Assembly (NCBI RefSeq): GCF_022712275.1
Contig: NZ_JALAGU010000010.1
Location: 1-39,412 of the forward strand
Direction of reading: 5' to 3'
DNA length: 39,412 nt
From: Corynebacterium sp.
GTDB taxonomy: Bacteria > Actinomycetota > Actinomycetes > Mycobacteriales > Mycobacteriaceae
Part shown: one piece after another, positions 23,869 through 31,898 of the stretch
How the letters are laid out: each line of letters opens with the position of its first letter
How positions within the stretch are numbered: the first letter of the stretch is position 1
The notes under the pieces: model-generated
Seen by the model: only the letters and a program-made list of their open reading frames with translations
What the model was told of the DNA's origin: nothing
Databases searched by the model: none
Position numbers and translations under genes: made by a program

Positions 23869-24914
23869 CCGCCCCGGACATGCCCGATCCCGCCGAGCAC
23901 ACCGGGCTGCCACATTCTGCCACGGCAACCGCCCAGGGCATGCTGATCCTCTGGCTGAGCGTGGGCGACCACCGCCCCGACGGCGGCCGCGACCTCGTCA
24001 CCGTCCGCCAGGCCCTGGACCTCACCGAGACCGTCACCGTCACGGTCACCGGTCAGTCGGAGTCCCCGGAGATCACCGGGGTGGACCTCACCGGGAAGCA
24101 GTCGCGGCCAGCCACCGCCGGGGACACCGGCCGTGCCGCCGTAGCCGCGGTCACCGCCGTGGTGGACCGCTACCACCGACGTGCACCGCAGGCCGTCCTG
24201 CCACAGATCCATGTCGACATCGTCCGCGAGATCCCCGACATCGGGGACACCGGAGCCGCCGACGCAGAGGCCGCCGACGCCGCGGCCGCCCTCATCGCCA
24301 CCCGCGAACTCCTCCACGGTGCCGGTGCCGCCGACGCCGGCTACTCCCTCGCACCCCGACCCACCGATGCCGAACTGCAGGACCTGGCTGCGTCCCTCGG
24401 CCGGGACGTACCCGCCCACCTGCTCGGCGGCACGGTGATGGACACCGGCGCCATTCCCGGAGCCGCCGACCTCGTCCCGGTGATGAGCCGAGGTACCCGG
24501 CACTGGGCCCTGGCCCTCGATCCCCGTCCGCTGCCGTACCGGGAGGTCCTCGACCGCCTGGACGCCCAGCGGGACGCCGCGGCCCGCGGTGAGCGCCCCG
24601 ATGTCCGGGCCGGTGACGTCACTGCCGTGCAGCGCGCCCTGCTCACCGACAACCCGACCGAGCTCGCCGAACTCCTGGCGAACGACCTGCAGTCCGCGGC
24701 GCTGAGTCTGCGTCCGGAACTGCGGCGTACCCTCACCGCTGCCCGCGAGGCAGGTGCCCTGGGTACCGTGGTCACCGGTCCCGGGCCGACCGTCACGATG
24801 CTCTGCTCCGACCGTGAGCACGCCGTCGAGGTCGCCACCGCTGTCTCCGTCGCCGGCCATACCGGCCCCACCTTCGTCGCCGCGTCCTCCTCCCACGGCG
24901 CACGTCCTGCCTGA
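23865..24914 (+). CDS. degenerate IspE-like GHMP kinase homologue
   Basis: A 349-aa protein in the rsmA-ispE position that is recognisably IspE (4-diphosphocytidyl-methylerythritol kinase). The N-terminal alignment AQGMLILWLSVGDHRPDGGRDLVTV is clear, as are RGTRHWALALDPRPLPYREV and the C-terminal VVTGPGPTVTMLC. However, the catalytic residues look lost. The usual APxKxNLxLxV Lys and Asn are Met26 and Ile28, and the DGYH His is Arg42. The ATP loop GxGGGSADAA reads ADAEAADAA (132-140), keeping Asp138 but not the glycines. It looks like a pseudoenzyme or repurposed protein rather than a working MEP-pathway kinase. Its start overlaps the rsmA stop (ATGA). The frame is intact with normal codon bias. 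Confidence 0.75.
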   Translation: MTAPDMPDPAEHTGLPHSATATAQGMLILWLSVGDHRPDGGRDLVTVRQALDLTETVTVTVTGQSESPEITGVDLTGKQSRPATAGDTGRAAVAAVTAVVDRYHRRAPQAVLPQIHVDIVREIPDIGDTGAADAEAADAAAALIATRELLHGAGAADAGYSLAPRPTDAELQDLAASLGRDVPAHLLGGTVMDTGAIPGAADLVPVMSRGTRHWALALDPRPLPYREVLDRLDAQRDAAARGERPDVRAGDVTAVQRALLTDNPTELAELLANDLQSAALSLRPELRRTLTAAREAGALGTVVTGPGPTVTMLCSDREHAVEVATAVSVAGHTGPTFVAASSSHGARPA

Positions 24915-24960
24915 TCCTGCCTGAACACCCGTCACACGAAAGAATCACTGAGAGAACTCC

Positions 24961-26838
24961 ATGGCCAGCACAGTCAACCTCATCAACCTCGAGAACGTCG
25001 ACAAGTCCTACGGGCTCAAGATGCTCCTCGACGGTGTGAGCCTCGGGGTCAACAGCGGCGACCGGATCGGTGTCGTCGGACTCAACGGTGGCGGCAAGTC
25101 CACGCTCATCCGCATCCTCGCGGGTCTCGATACCGTCGACTCCGGACGCGTCTCCCGCAACAACGACCTCCGCATGGCGGTCGTCTCCCAGGACAGCGAC
25201 CTGCCCGGCACCACTGTCGGCGAGGCGGTACTGTCCGGACTGACCGGCGCATCCGGCACCCTGGAGACCCACGAGTGGGCGTCGGACCCGCGGATCCGCG
25301 ATGTCCTGGAGGGCATCGGCGTCAACGACCTCGGTGACGGCGCCGGGATGGACACCCCACTGGAAGGGCTGTCCGGTGGCGAACGACGCCGCGTCGGCAT
25401 CGCTGCGGCCCTGGTCCGCGACCTCGACCTCGTGATCCTCGATGAGCCGACCAACCACCTCGACGTCGAGGGTGTGGAATGGCTCGCCCAGCATCTGCTG
25501 CTCCGTCGCTGCGCCCTCATCGTCGTCACCCACGACCGCTGGTTCCTCGACACCGTCGCCACCACCACCTGGGAGGTCCACGACGGCACCGTCGACGTCT
25601 TCGAGGGCGGCTACAACGACTGGACCTTCGCCCGTGCCGAGCGTGCCCGGCAGGCGGACGCCGAGGAGCAGCGTCGCGCCAACCTGGCCCGCAGGGAACT
25701 CGCCTGGCTGCGCCGTGGTGCCCCGGCACGAACCTCGAAGCCGCGCTACCGGATCGAGGCCGCCGAGGCACTGATCAAGAATGTCCCGGCCCCACGCGAC
25801 ACCGTCGAACTCATGAGTTTCGCCACGAAGCGGCTCGGCAAGAAGGTCATCGAGCTGGAGGACGCCACGGTCACCACCCCGCCCCCGGAGGCCCGCGTCC
25901 TCGTCGAAGACCTCACCTGGCGTCTCACCCCCGGTGAGCGCATCGGACTGGTCGGCGTCAACGGCTCCGGCAAGACCACCCTGCTGCGCACGCTGGCAGG
26001 GGAGTACCCGCTGGCCGGCGGCCGACGGATCGAGGGACGCACGGTCCAGATCGGCTGGCTGCGTCAGGAACTCGAGGACCTGGACGGGGAACGACGCCTG
26101 CTCGACGCCGTCGAAGACGTCGCCACCCGCGTGGAGATCGGTGGGAAGGAACTCACCGCCTCCCAGCTCGCGGAACGCCTCGGATTCTCCGCAAAGCGCC
26201 AGCGCACCCCGGTCCGGGACCTCTCCGGTGGAGAGCGACGTCGCCTGCAGCTCACCCGTGTGCTCATGGCGGAGCCGAATGTCCTGCTGCTCGACGAGCC
26301 GACCAACGACCTCGACATCGACACCCTCCAGGAGCTCGAGAGCCTGCTCGACGGATGGGCCGGCACGCTCGTCGTCATCTCGCACGACCGGTACCTTATC
26401 GAGCGCATCTGCGACTCCACCTGGGCACTGTTCGGAGACGGGAAACTGACCAACCTGCCCGGCGGGATCCAGCAGTACCTCGACCGACGGCGCGAGCTGA
26501 TCGCCGCCCCGGCGGCTGTGTCTGCCCGCTCCTCGTCCTCGTCCGCCGAGGGAGCGGCTGCAGCCGACGCCGCGTCCTCCCCGGGCCTGTCCGCCCAGGA
26601 GGACCGCGAGCTGAAGAAGGAGCTCAACGCCCTGGAACGGAAGATGCATAAGCTCAGCGCGAAGGTGGATACCCTCACCGCGAAGCTCGCTGACGCCGCG
26701 GCACCGGCGGACGGCCAGATCGACACAGGACTGCTCGCCGACCTTGACCGGGAACTCCAGGGAGTACGGTCAGAACACGACGACTGTGAGATGCGGTGGC
26801 TCGAGGTGGCCGAAATGCGCGAGGAGGGACATGCCTGA
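24961..26838 (+). CDS. uup: ABC-F ATPase, Uup-like
   Basis: A 625-aa soluble protein with two ABC domains and no membrane segment. Walker A1 GLNGGGKST (40-48), signature LSGGERRRVGI, Walker B LVILDEPTNHLD; then Walker A2 GVNGSGKTT, signature LSGGERRRLQL, Walker B VLLLDEPTNDLD. The inter-domain arm (about 215-290) is rich in Arg and Ala. After an Ala/Ser linker (about 518-540) a C-terminal coiled coil (about 545-620, LKKELNALERKMHKLSAKVDTL) resembles the Uup DNA/RNA-binding tail. ABC-F proteins act on ribosomes or on recombination intermediates. It begins 46 nt after the IspE-like gene, and its stop overlaps the next start by 8 nt. Confidence 0.92.
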   Translation: MASTVNLINLENVDKSYGLKMLLDGVSLGVNSGDRIGVVGLNGGGKSTLIRILAGLDTVDSGRVSRNNDLRMAVVSQDSDLPGTTVGEAVLSGLTGASGTLETHEWASDPRIRDVLEGIGVNDLGDGAGMDTPLEGLSGGERRRVGIAAALVRDLDLVILDEPTNHLDVEGVEWLAQHLLLRRCALIVVTHDRWFLDTVATTTWEVHDGTVDVFEGGYNDWTFARAERARQADAEEQRRANLARRELAWLRRGAPARTSKPRYRIEAAEALIKNVPAPRDTVELMSFATKRLGKKVIELEDATVTTPPPEARVLVEDLTWRLTPGERIGLVGVNGSGKTTLLRTLAGEYPLAGGRRIEGRTVQIGWLRQELEDLDGERRLLDAVEDVATRVEIGGKELTASQLAERLGFSAKRQRTPVRDLSGGERRRLQLTRVLMAEPNVLLLDEPTNDLDIDTLQELESLLDGWAGTLVVISHDRYLIERICDSTWALFGDGKLTNLPGGIQQYLDRRRELIAAPAAVSARSSSSSAEGAAAADAASSPGLSAQEDRELKKELNALERKMHKLSAKVDTLTAKLADAAAPADGQIDTGLLADLDRELQGVRSEHDDCEMRWLEVAEMREEGHA

Positions 26839-28699
26839 GGAGATCCTTGAGGAGACCCCGGACGAGACCCCGGACGAGACCCTGGGCAGGACCCCCGGCG
26901 GAACCAGGGACAAGTCCCAGGACGATACCGGGGAACCCCGGTCGCGGATCGCGCGGTTCTTCGGCCTGCGCCGTCCGCTACCGCCCAACACCTGGGGACT
27001 GGTCATCGGCGGAGTCGCCTTCGCACTGTCCCTGACCCCGTCGCTGGTGCCGCGTACCTGGCTGTACCAGGGCATCGCCTCGGGTCTGTCCGCGGCAACC
27101 GGTCACCTCATCGGTCTCTTCCTGCTGCTCAACTGGAACCTCTGGTGCAGGGACATCATCGAACCGCTGTGGAACCGGTTGACCGGCGGCCGACGCATCC
27201 CCGCCGTGTGGTGGAGCCGTTTCCGGATCGCGCTGCTCGTCTTCATCCCCGTCGCACTGTTCGTCTGGATGCTCCGTGCCGTGCGCTGGCAGCAGGATCT
27301 CGCCGAACTCATGGGAGCCCGGTCCTACACCCCGGCCCAGTTCCTCCTCGTTCTGCCGGTCGGCCTGCTGGTGTGGGCTCTGTTCGTCGCCCTCGGTCGT
27401 GGCGTCTCCGCCTTCGCCGGTGTGCTGGCGAATGCCGTGCCGGGCAACAATTCCCGTTACGGTCTGCGTCTGCTGGCGTCCTGGGGTGCGGTGGCGGTCG
27501 CCACCGTGCTCATCGTCGACTTCGTGCTGCCGGGCACCATCCGGCGGGCGACGGAGCAGTTCTTCTCCGTCAGCTCCGAACCGATCCGATCTGACCTGGT
27601 CAAGCCACATGCCAGTGAGCGTTCCGGTGGCCCGGGATCGCCGACCGAGTGGGAGGATCTCGGGGCCTACGGCACCCGCTTCACCGCGCTGGGCCTGTAC
27701 AAGGATGAGCTGGAGGATCTCACCGGCCGCCCGTCGAAGGAACCGATCCGCGCCTACGCGGGCATGGATGACGGCGACGACGACCGCGAGCGTGCACTGC
27801 ATGTCGTCAGCGAGCTCCAGCGCACCGGGGCTGAGGACCGCAATGCCCTGCTGGTCGCCCCGGCGACCGGTACCGGCTGGGTGAACCCGACCACCGCCCA
27901 GGCCTTTGAGCTGATGTTCGACGGCGACACGGCCATCGCCTCCGCCCAGTACTCGGACGTGCCCAGTGCCGTCCAGTTCGTCACCGACCGTGACCGGGTG
28001 GAGGACTACGGCCGGGACCTGATCACCACCGTCGTCGACTGGTGGAACACCCTGCCCGAGGACGACCGTCCGAAGCTGTACATCTACGGCGAGTCCCTCG
28101 GCACCACCGCCGCGGAGAGCGCCTTCTCCGGCATCCGCGACATCGCCGGCGCCGTCGACGGCATGCTGCTGATGGGGCCGCCGAACAGCAACCGGCTGCA
28201 CGGGGACTTCGTCTCCCGTCGCGACCCGGGCACCAGCGAGGTGCTGCCGGAGTACTCGGGTGGTATGACCGTGCGGTTCGCGGAGAACGCCGGGGACATC
28301 ACCGCCTGGCGTCATGAACTCAACCGGGCGGACGGCAGCGATGAGTGGCGTTCGCCGCGCGTACTCTACGTCCAGCACCCCTCGGACCCCGTGGTGTGGT
28401 GGTCACCGGACCTCATCCTCAAGCGCCCGGACTGGCTGAAGGAGGACGCCGGATTCGACCGGACCCCGGCGATGACCTGGATGCCCTTCGTCACCTTCTG
28501 GCAGGTCACCCTGGATCTTCCCCGTGCGGCAAAGGTCCCTGACGGCCACGGTCACAACTACGGCACCTCCGTCATCGACGGGCTCACCGCGGTCGTCGGT
28601 GACGGCTGGACCGATGACGACATCTCCCGGCTCCGTGGTGAGCTGGAGGAGGCGATGAGTACCCAGGGACCCGAGAAGGAGATCGGCGGGAACGGTTGA
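26831..28699 (+). CDS. integral-membrane alpha/beta-hydrolase (Abhydrolase_9 type)
   Basis: A 622-aa protein. A charged leader (1-45) with ETPDETPDET repeats precedes about five or six membrane helices (about 55-75, 86-103, 131-150, 170-190, 212-234). A C-terminal hydrolase domain follows with nucleophile elbow G420-E-S422-L-G (IYGESLGTTAAE). HPSDPVVWWSPDL and GHGHNYG (likely catalytic His region) are in the C-terminal half. This arrangement matches the actinobacterial family PF15420/PF10081, of unknown substrate and possibly envelope lipids. Its ATG overlaps the uup stop (ATGCCTGA), so it is coupled. It is tail-to-tail with sdaA, with a 17-nt gap. Confidence 0.88.
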   Translation: MPEEILEETPDETPDETLGRTPGGTRDKSQDDTGEPRSRIARFFGLRRPLPPNTWGLVIGGVAFALSLTPSLVPRTWLYQGIASGLSAATGHLIGLFLLLNWNLWCRDIIEPLWNRLTGGRRIPAVWWSRFRIALLVFIPVALFVWMLRAVRWQQDLAELMGARSYTPAQFLLVLPVGLLVWALFVALGRGVSAFAGVLANAVPGNNSRYGLRLLASWGAVAVATVLIVDFVLPGTIRRATEQFFSVSSEPIRSDLVKPHASERSGGPGSPTEWEDLGAYGTRFTALGLYKDELEDLTGRPSKEPIRAYAGMDDGDDDRERALHVVSELQRTGAEDRNALLVAPATGTGWVNPTTAQAFELMFDGDTAIASAQYSDVPSAVQFVTDRDRVEDYGRDLITTVVDWWNTLPEDDRPKLYIYGESLGTTAAESAFSGIRDIAGAVDGMLLMGPPNSNRLHGDFVSRRDPGTSEVLPEYSGGMTVRFAENAGDITAWRHELNRADGSDEWRSPRVLYVQHPSDPVVWWSPDLILKRPDWLKEDAGFDRTPAMTWMPFVTFWQVTLDLPRAAKVPDGHGHNYGTSVIDGLTAVVGDGWTDDDISRLRGELEEAMSTQGPEKEIGGNG

Positions 28700-28716
28700 T
28701 CCCTGTCTGACCCTGC

Positions 28717-30207
28717 CTAACACTCCGGGACGTTGACCGCCACGGTGGTCGCCAGGCCACCGCCGGCGGTCTCCTTGTAGCGGTCGGACATGTCCGCACC
28801 GGTCCGACGCATGGTCTCGATGACCTCGTCGAGGCTCACCCGGTGACTACCGTCGCCACGCAGCGCCATCTTCGCGGCATTGATCGCCTTGCCGGCGGAG
28901 ATGGCGTTGCGTTCGATGCAGGGGATCTGCACCAGGCCCGCGACGGGGTCACAGGTCAGGCCGAGCGAGTGCTCCATGGCGATCTCCGCCGCATTGCAGA
29001 CCTGGGCAGGTGTCCCACCGAGGACCTCGGCGAGCCCTGCAGCGGCCATGGATGCCGCGGAGCCGACCTCACCCTGGCAGCCGACCTCCGCGCCCGAGAT
29101 CGACGCGCGCTCCTTGTAGAGCGAGCCCACAGCCCCGGCGGCGAGCAGGAACCGGCGCCAGGTCTCCCGCTGGTCGGCCCGACCGGCCCGGGTCCAGGTC
29201 CGGGCGTAGAAGAGCACGGCGGGGATGATTCCGGCGGCTCCGTTGGTCGGTGCCGTGACCACCCGACCACCGCCCGCGTTCTCCTCGTTGACCGCCAGGG
29301 CCACGAGGTTCACCCAGTCCTCCGAGAACTCCGCGGTACAGGACGGGTCCTCGTCAGTGAGTTGCGTGTACCACCGGTGTGCCCTCCGGCGGACAAGCAG
29401 CCCACCGGGGAGGACGCCGTCGGCGCCCATGCCTCGCTCGGCGCAGGCGTCCATCGCCTGGACGATCGCGTCGAGCTGACCGTCGATCTCCCGGTCGGAC
29501 CTGGCGAGCCGCTCACAGTTCCGTTGGGCGGCGGCGACGCTCCCGGCGTCCTCCGCCCGCTGCAGCAGCTCCTCGGCGGAGGAGAAGGTGGGGGCCCCGG
29601 CCAGGACGATGCCGGACGCGGACTCGTCGGCGGTGCGGATGAAGCCACCGCCGATGGAGTAGTAGGTCTCGGAGAACGGGATGGCTGTGCTGTCACCGCT
29701 GTCACCGCTGTCGACCCTGTCGCCGCCGCAGGTCTCAAGGGCGCTGAAAGTCACTGCATTGGTGTGCACCGTACGTACCACGGCGGGACGCAGGATGATG
29801 TCCTCGAAGCCGCAGGTGACCGGCATGGCGGGGTCGCCGGCGAGGTGGATGGTGCGGGTGTCGCGGATCTCGCGCAGCCGGGACTCCATGTGGTCCGGAT
29901 TGACGGACGACGGATCGCAGCCGTCGAGTCCGAGCAGACAGGCACCCGGAGTGCCGTGGCCGGCGCCGGTTGCGGCCAGGGAACCGTAGAGGATCACGGT
30001 GATCCCCGCCGGGCGGGACACCGCGCCGCCGGCCACGGTGCCGACCGGTGCAGTGGCGGTGTCGGTGAGGACGGTGCCCGTCCCGGCCTGCTCACGCCGT
30101 CCGTGCAGTAGCCGGGCGAAGCGCAGCCCCGCCCGCATGGGGCCGACGGTGTGGGAACTGGACGGGCCCACACCGATGCGGAAAAGCTCGAAGACACTGA
30201 CCGTCAC
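28717..30207 (-). CDS. sdaA: L-serine dehydratase (single-chain, 4Fe-4S)
   Basis: Deaminates L-serine to pyruvate and ammonia; 496 aa, the type-2 single-polypeptide form. The beta domain begins SVFELFRIGVGPSSSHTVGPMRAG, and the alpha domain includes VTAPTNGAAGIIPAVL and GAEVGCQGEVGSAASMAAAG. Cluster cysteines are Cys377, Cys419 and Cys430, with the same 42 and 11 residue spacings as L. pneumophila Cys343/385/396. The protein ends in Cys496 (NVPEC), the tail cysteine that in the Legionella enzyme ligates the cluster and blocks the active site until serine enters. The GTG at 30207 has GAGGTG upstream. Downstream of gbcAB on the same strand, it would drain serine made from betaine-derived glycine. 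Confidence 0.96.
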   Translation of the reverse strand: MTVSVFELFRIGVGPSSSHTVGPMRAGLRFARLLHGRREQAGTGTVLTDTATAPVGTVAGGAVSRPAGITVILYGSLAATGAGHGTPGACLLGLDGCDPSSVNPDHMESRLREIRDTRTIHLAGDPAMPVTCGFEDIILRPAVVRTVHTNAVTFSALETCGGDRVDSGDSGDSTAIPFSETYYSIGGGFIRTADESASGIVLAGAPTFSSAEELLQRAEDAGSVAAAQRNCERLARSDREIDGQLDAIVQAMDACAERGMGADGVLPGGLLVRRRAHRWYTQLTDEDPSCTAEFSEDWVNLVALAVNEENAGGGRVVTAPTNGAAGIIPAVLFYARTWTRAGRADQRETWRRFLLAAGAVGSLYKERASISGAEVGCQGEVGSAASMAAAGLAEVLGGTPAQVCNAAEIAMEHSLGLTCDPVAGLVQIPCIERNAISAGKAINAAKMALRGDGSHRVSLDEVIETMRRTGADMSDRYKETAGGGLATTVAVNVPEC

Positions 30208-30249
30208 GGGTCACCTCATTGTCTGCACATACCGTGCGTTCTGGCTCTC

Positions 30250-30573
30250 TCAGTCGACCGAGAACTCAGCCATCCGGTCCCACTCGGTCTTGCCGTCGAT
30301 GTGGTCGTTGATGATCTGCGGGGTCTCGGAGAGAAGGGTGGGGAACAGTTCGCAGGAGGCCTTGAAGTGGTCGGACTGCACGTGGGCGACATCGGCGCCG
30401 TCCTTGTAGGCCTCGACGAGCAGGTATTCGTCGGAGTCGTCCGTGTTGCGGTACCACTCGAAGAAGAGGCAGCCTTCCTCGGCGCGGCAGGCGGCGGTGT
30501 AGTCGGCGACGTGCTCCCGGAAGTTCTCGACGTATTCGGGCAGCGGACGGAAACGGACGTTGATGAGAATCAT
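30250..30573 (-). CDS. antibiotic biosynthesis monooxygenase (ABM) domain protein
   Basis: A 107-aa single-domain dimeric alpha+beta-barrel protein of the ABM/YgiN type: MILINVRFRPLPEYVENFREHVADY, then EEGCLFFEWYRNTDDSDEYLLVEAYKDGADVAHVQSDHFK. Members include cofactor-free quinol monooxygenases and many uncharacterised proteins. The ATG at 30573 is preceded by TACCCT 7 nt upstream, so it has its own leaderless promoter. It lies 29 nt after gbcB and 42 nt before sdaA, all on the minus strand. A link to betaine catabolism, such as quinone or peroxide stress, is only suggested by position. Confidence 0.8.
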   Translation of the reverse strand: MILINVRFRPLPEYVENFREHVADYTAACRAEEGCLFFEWYRNTDDSDEYLLVEAYKDGADVAHVQSDHFKASCELFPTLLSETPQIINDHIDGKTEWDRMAEFSVD

Positions 30574-30580
30574 GGGGTCC

Positions 30581-30586
30581 AGGGTA
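30581..30586 (-). promoter_or_regulatory. -10 box for the leaderless ABM gene
   Basis: TACCCT on the minus strand ends 7 nt before the ATG at 30573, in the short gap after gbcB. Confidence 0.45.
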
Positions 30587-30602
30587 CTCAGCGGGTCCGG
30601 GC

Positions 30603-31898
30603 TCAGCAGTCCAGGACGATGGATTCGCCCGCTGTCGCCGCTGCGGGCCGGGAGCAGCACAGCAGGATCTTCCCGGCGTCGATCTCCCGTTGCCTCAGTC
30701 CGCCGTGGTCGTCCATGTCGACCGACCCGGCGAGCTTCTGCACCGCACACGACCCGCAGACACCGTTGCCGCAGTTGGAGCGCAGTGGCACTCCGGCGCG
30801 GCGTCCTGCATCCAGGAGTGTCTCACCGGGCGCGACGTCGATGCTGCCGCCGGAGCGGTGGAAGGTGACGGTGCAGCAGCCGGGGGCGGGGTGGGCGACA
30901 ACCGGGACGTCAGTAACCGGAGCGGGCGTCTGTTCCGGTCCCGGGTCGACGGAGGTGGTGGTCTCATTGAAGGTCTCCTCGTGGAAGGCGTTCCAGGGCA
31001 CCCCGAGATCGGTGGCGACCCGCCGGGCGGTGGTGAGGTAGCCGGGTGGACCACAGGCGAAGACCCGGCGTCCGCAGGAGTCGTCGGTGAGTTGCTCGAC
31101 GGTGTCCGGGCAGAGTCTGCCGAAGCTGCCGGGCCAGCCGGGGGCGGAGTCCGGGGTGAGGGTGCCCAGTGACATGCAGAGGGTCAGGCCGGGCGTCCGG
31201 TCGGCGAGGTCGCGTAGCTCGGTGGCGAAGGCGAATTCCAGCGGTGTGCGCGCATGGTAGACGACCACGGTGTTCACCGGCCCCGGCAGGGCGGCCAGCG
31301 TCCGGACCATCGACAGCACCGGCGTGATGCCGGCACCCGCGGCGAACAACAGATAGCGGGCGCGCCGGTCGACGTCGGGCAGGTGGAAGGAACCGAGCGG
31401 TCCCCGGGCCTCCAGGGTGGTCCCGCAGCTGAGCTGCTCGTGGATCCAGCCGGAGACCCTGCCGCCGGGCACCTTCCTGACGCAGACGGTGAAGGTGGAC
31501 CGGTCACCGTAGACGGACAGGACAGGGGAGGAGGAGACCGAGTAGCACCGGTCGACCGGATCGGCGTCCGGACCGTCGACGGGGACGCCGAGGTGGACGA
31601 ACTGCCCTGCCCGGTGGGTGAACGGGCGACCGTCGGTCCGACGCAGCACCAGGGTGGACATCGACGGCGTCTCGTCCCTGATCGCCGTGACCTCGACGTC
31701 GAACTCCTCGGGCACCGAGGGCGGGGCGATGCCGGCGAAGTCGCGGGCCAGGATCTCCGCGCGTGCACCGGTCGCGGCGTCGGCGGCCCAGGGCATGACG
31801 GATCCGGTCGCGTCGAGCCGTTGACGGGGACGCAGGGGAACGCTGTTGACCGGCGGGACCGCGGCCGGGGTGAACTGTTCGACGATGATGCCGTTCAT
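30603..31898 (-). CDS. gbcB: reductase component of glycine betaine monooxygenase (FNR + 2Fe-2S)
   Basis: A 431-aa electron-transfer protein that takes electrons from NAD(P)H through flavin and a plant-type [2Fe-2S] centre to the Rieske oxygenase. An N-terminal extension (1-63) is followed by the FAD domain with RCYSVSSSP (117-125) and the nucleotide domain with AAGAGITPVLSM (186-197) and FACGPPGYL. The C-terminal ferredoxin has Cys376-x4-Cys381-x2-Cys384 (CGNGVCGSC) and Cys414. The ATG at 31898 overlaps the gbcA stop as ATGA, which fixes the start and couples the pair. Domain order matches GbcB. Related reductases serve carnitine or stachydrine oxygenases; the neighbouring demethylation genes favour betaine. 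Confidence 0.9.
   Translation of the reverse strand: MNGIIVEQFTPAAVPPVNSVPLRPRQRLDATGSVMPWAADAATGARAEILARDFAGIAPPSVPEEFDVEVTAIRDETPSMSTLVLRRTDGRPFTHRAGQFVHLGVPVDGPDADPVDRCYSVSSSPVLSVYGDRSTFTVCVRKVPGGRVSGWIHEQLSCGTTLEARGPLGSFHLPDVDRRARYLLFAAGAGITPVLSMVRTLAALPGPVNTVVVYHARTPLEFAFATELRDLADRTPGLTLCMSLGTLTPDSAPGWPGSFGRLCPDTVEQLTDDSCGRRVFACGPPGYLTTARRVATDLGVPWNAFHEETFNETTTSVDPGPEQTPAPVTDVPVVAHPAPGCCTVTFHRSGGSIDVAPGETLLDAGRRAGVPLRSNCGNGVCGSCAVQKLAGSVDMDDHGGLRQREIDAGKILLCCSRPAAATAGESIVLDC

Noticed and set aside
24793..26649. Long antisense frame (618 codons) opposite uup, and similar ones at 26978-28378 and 23487-24935
   Set aside because: All mirror confident genes and show no recognisable motif.
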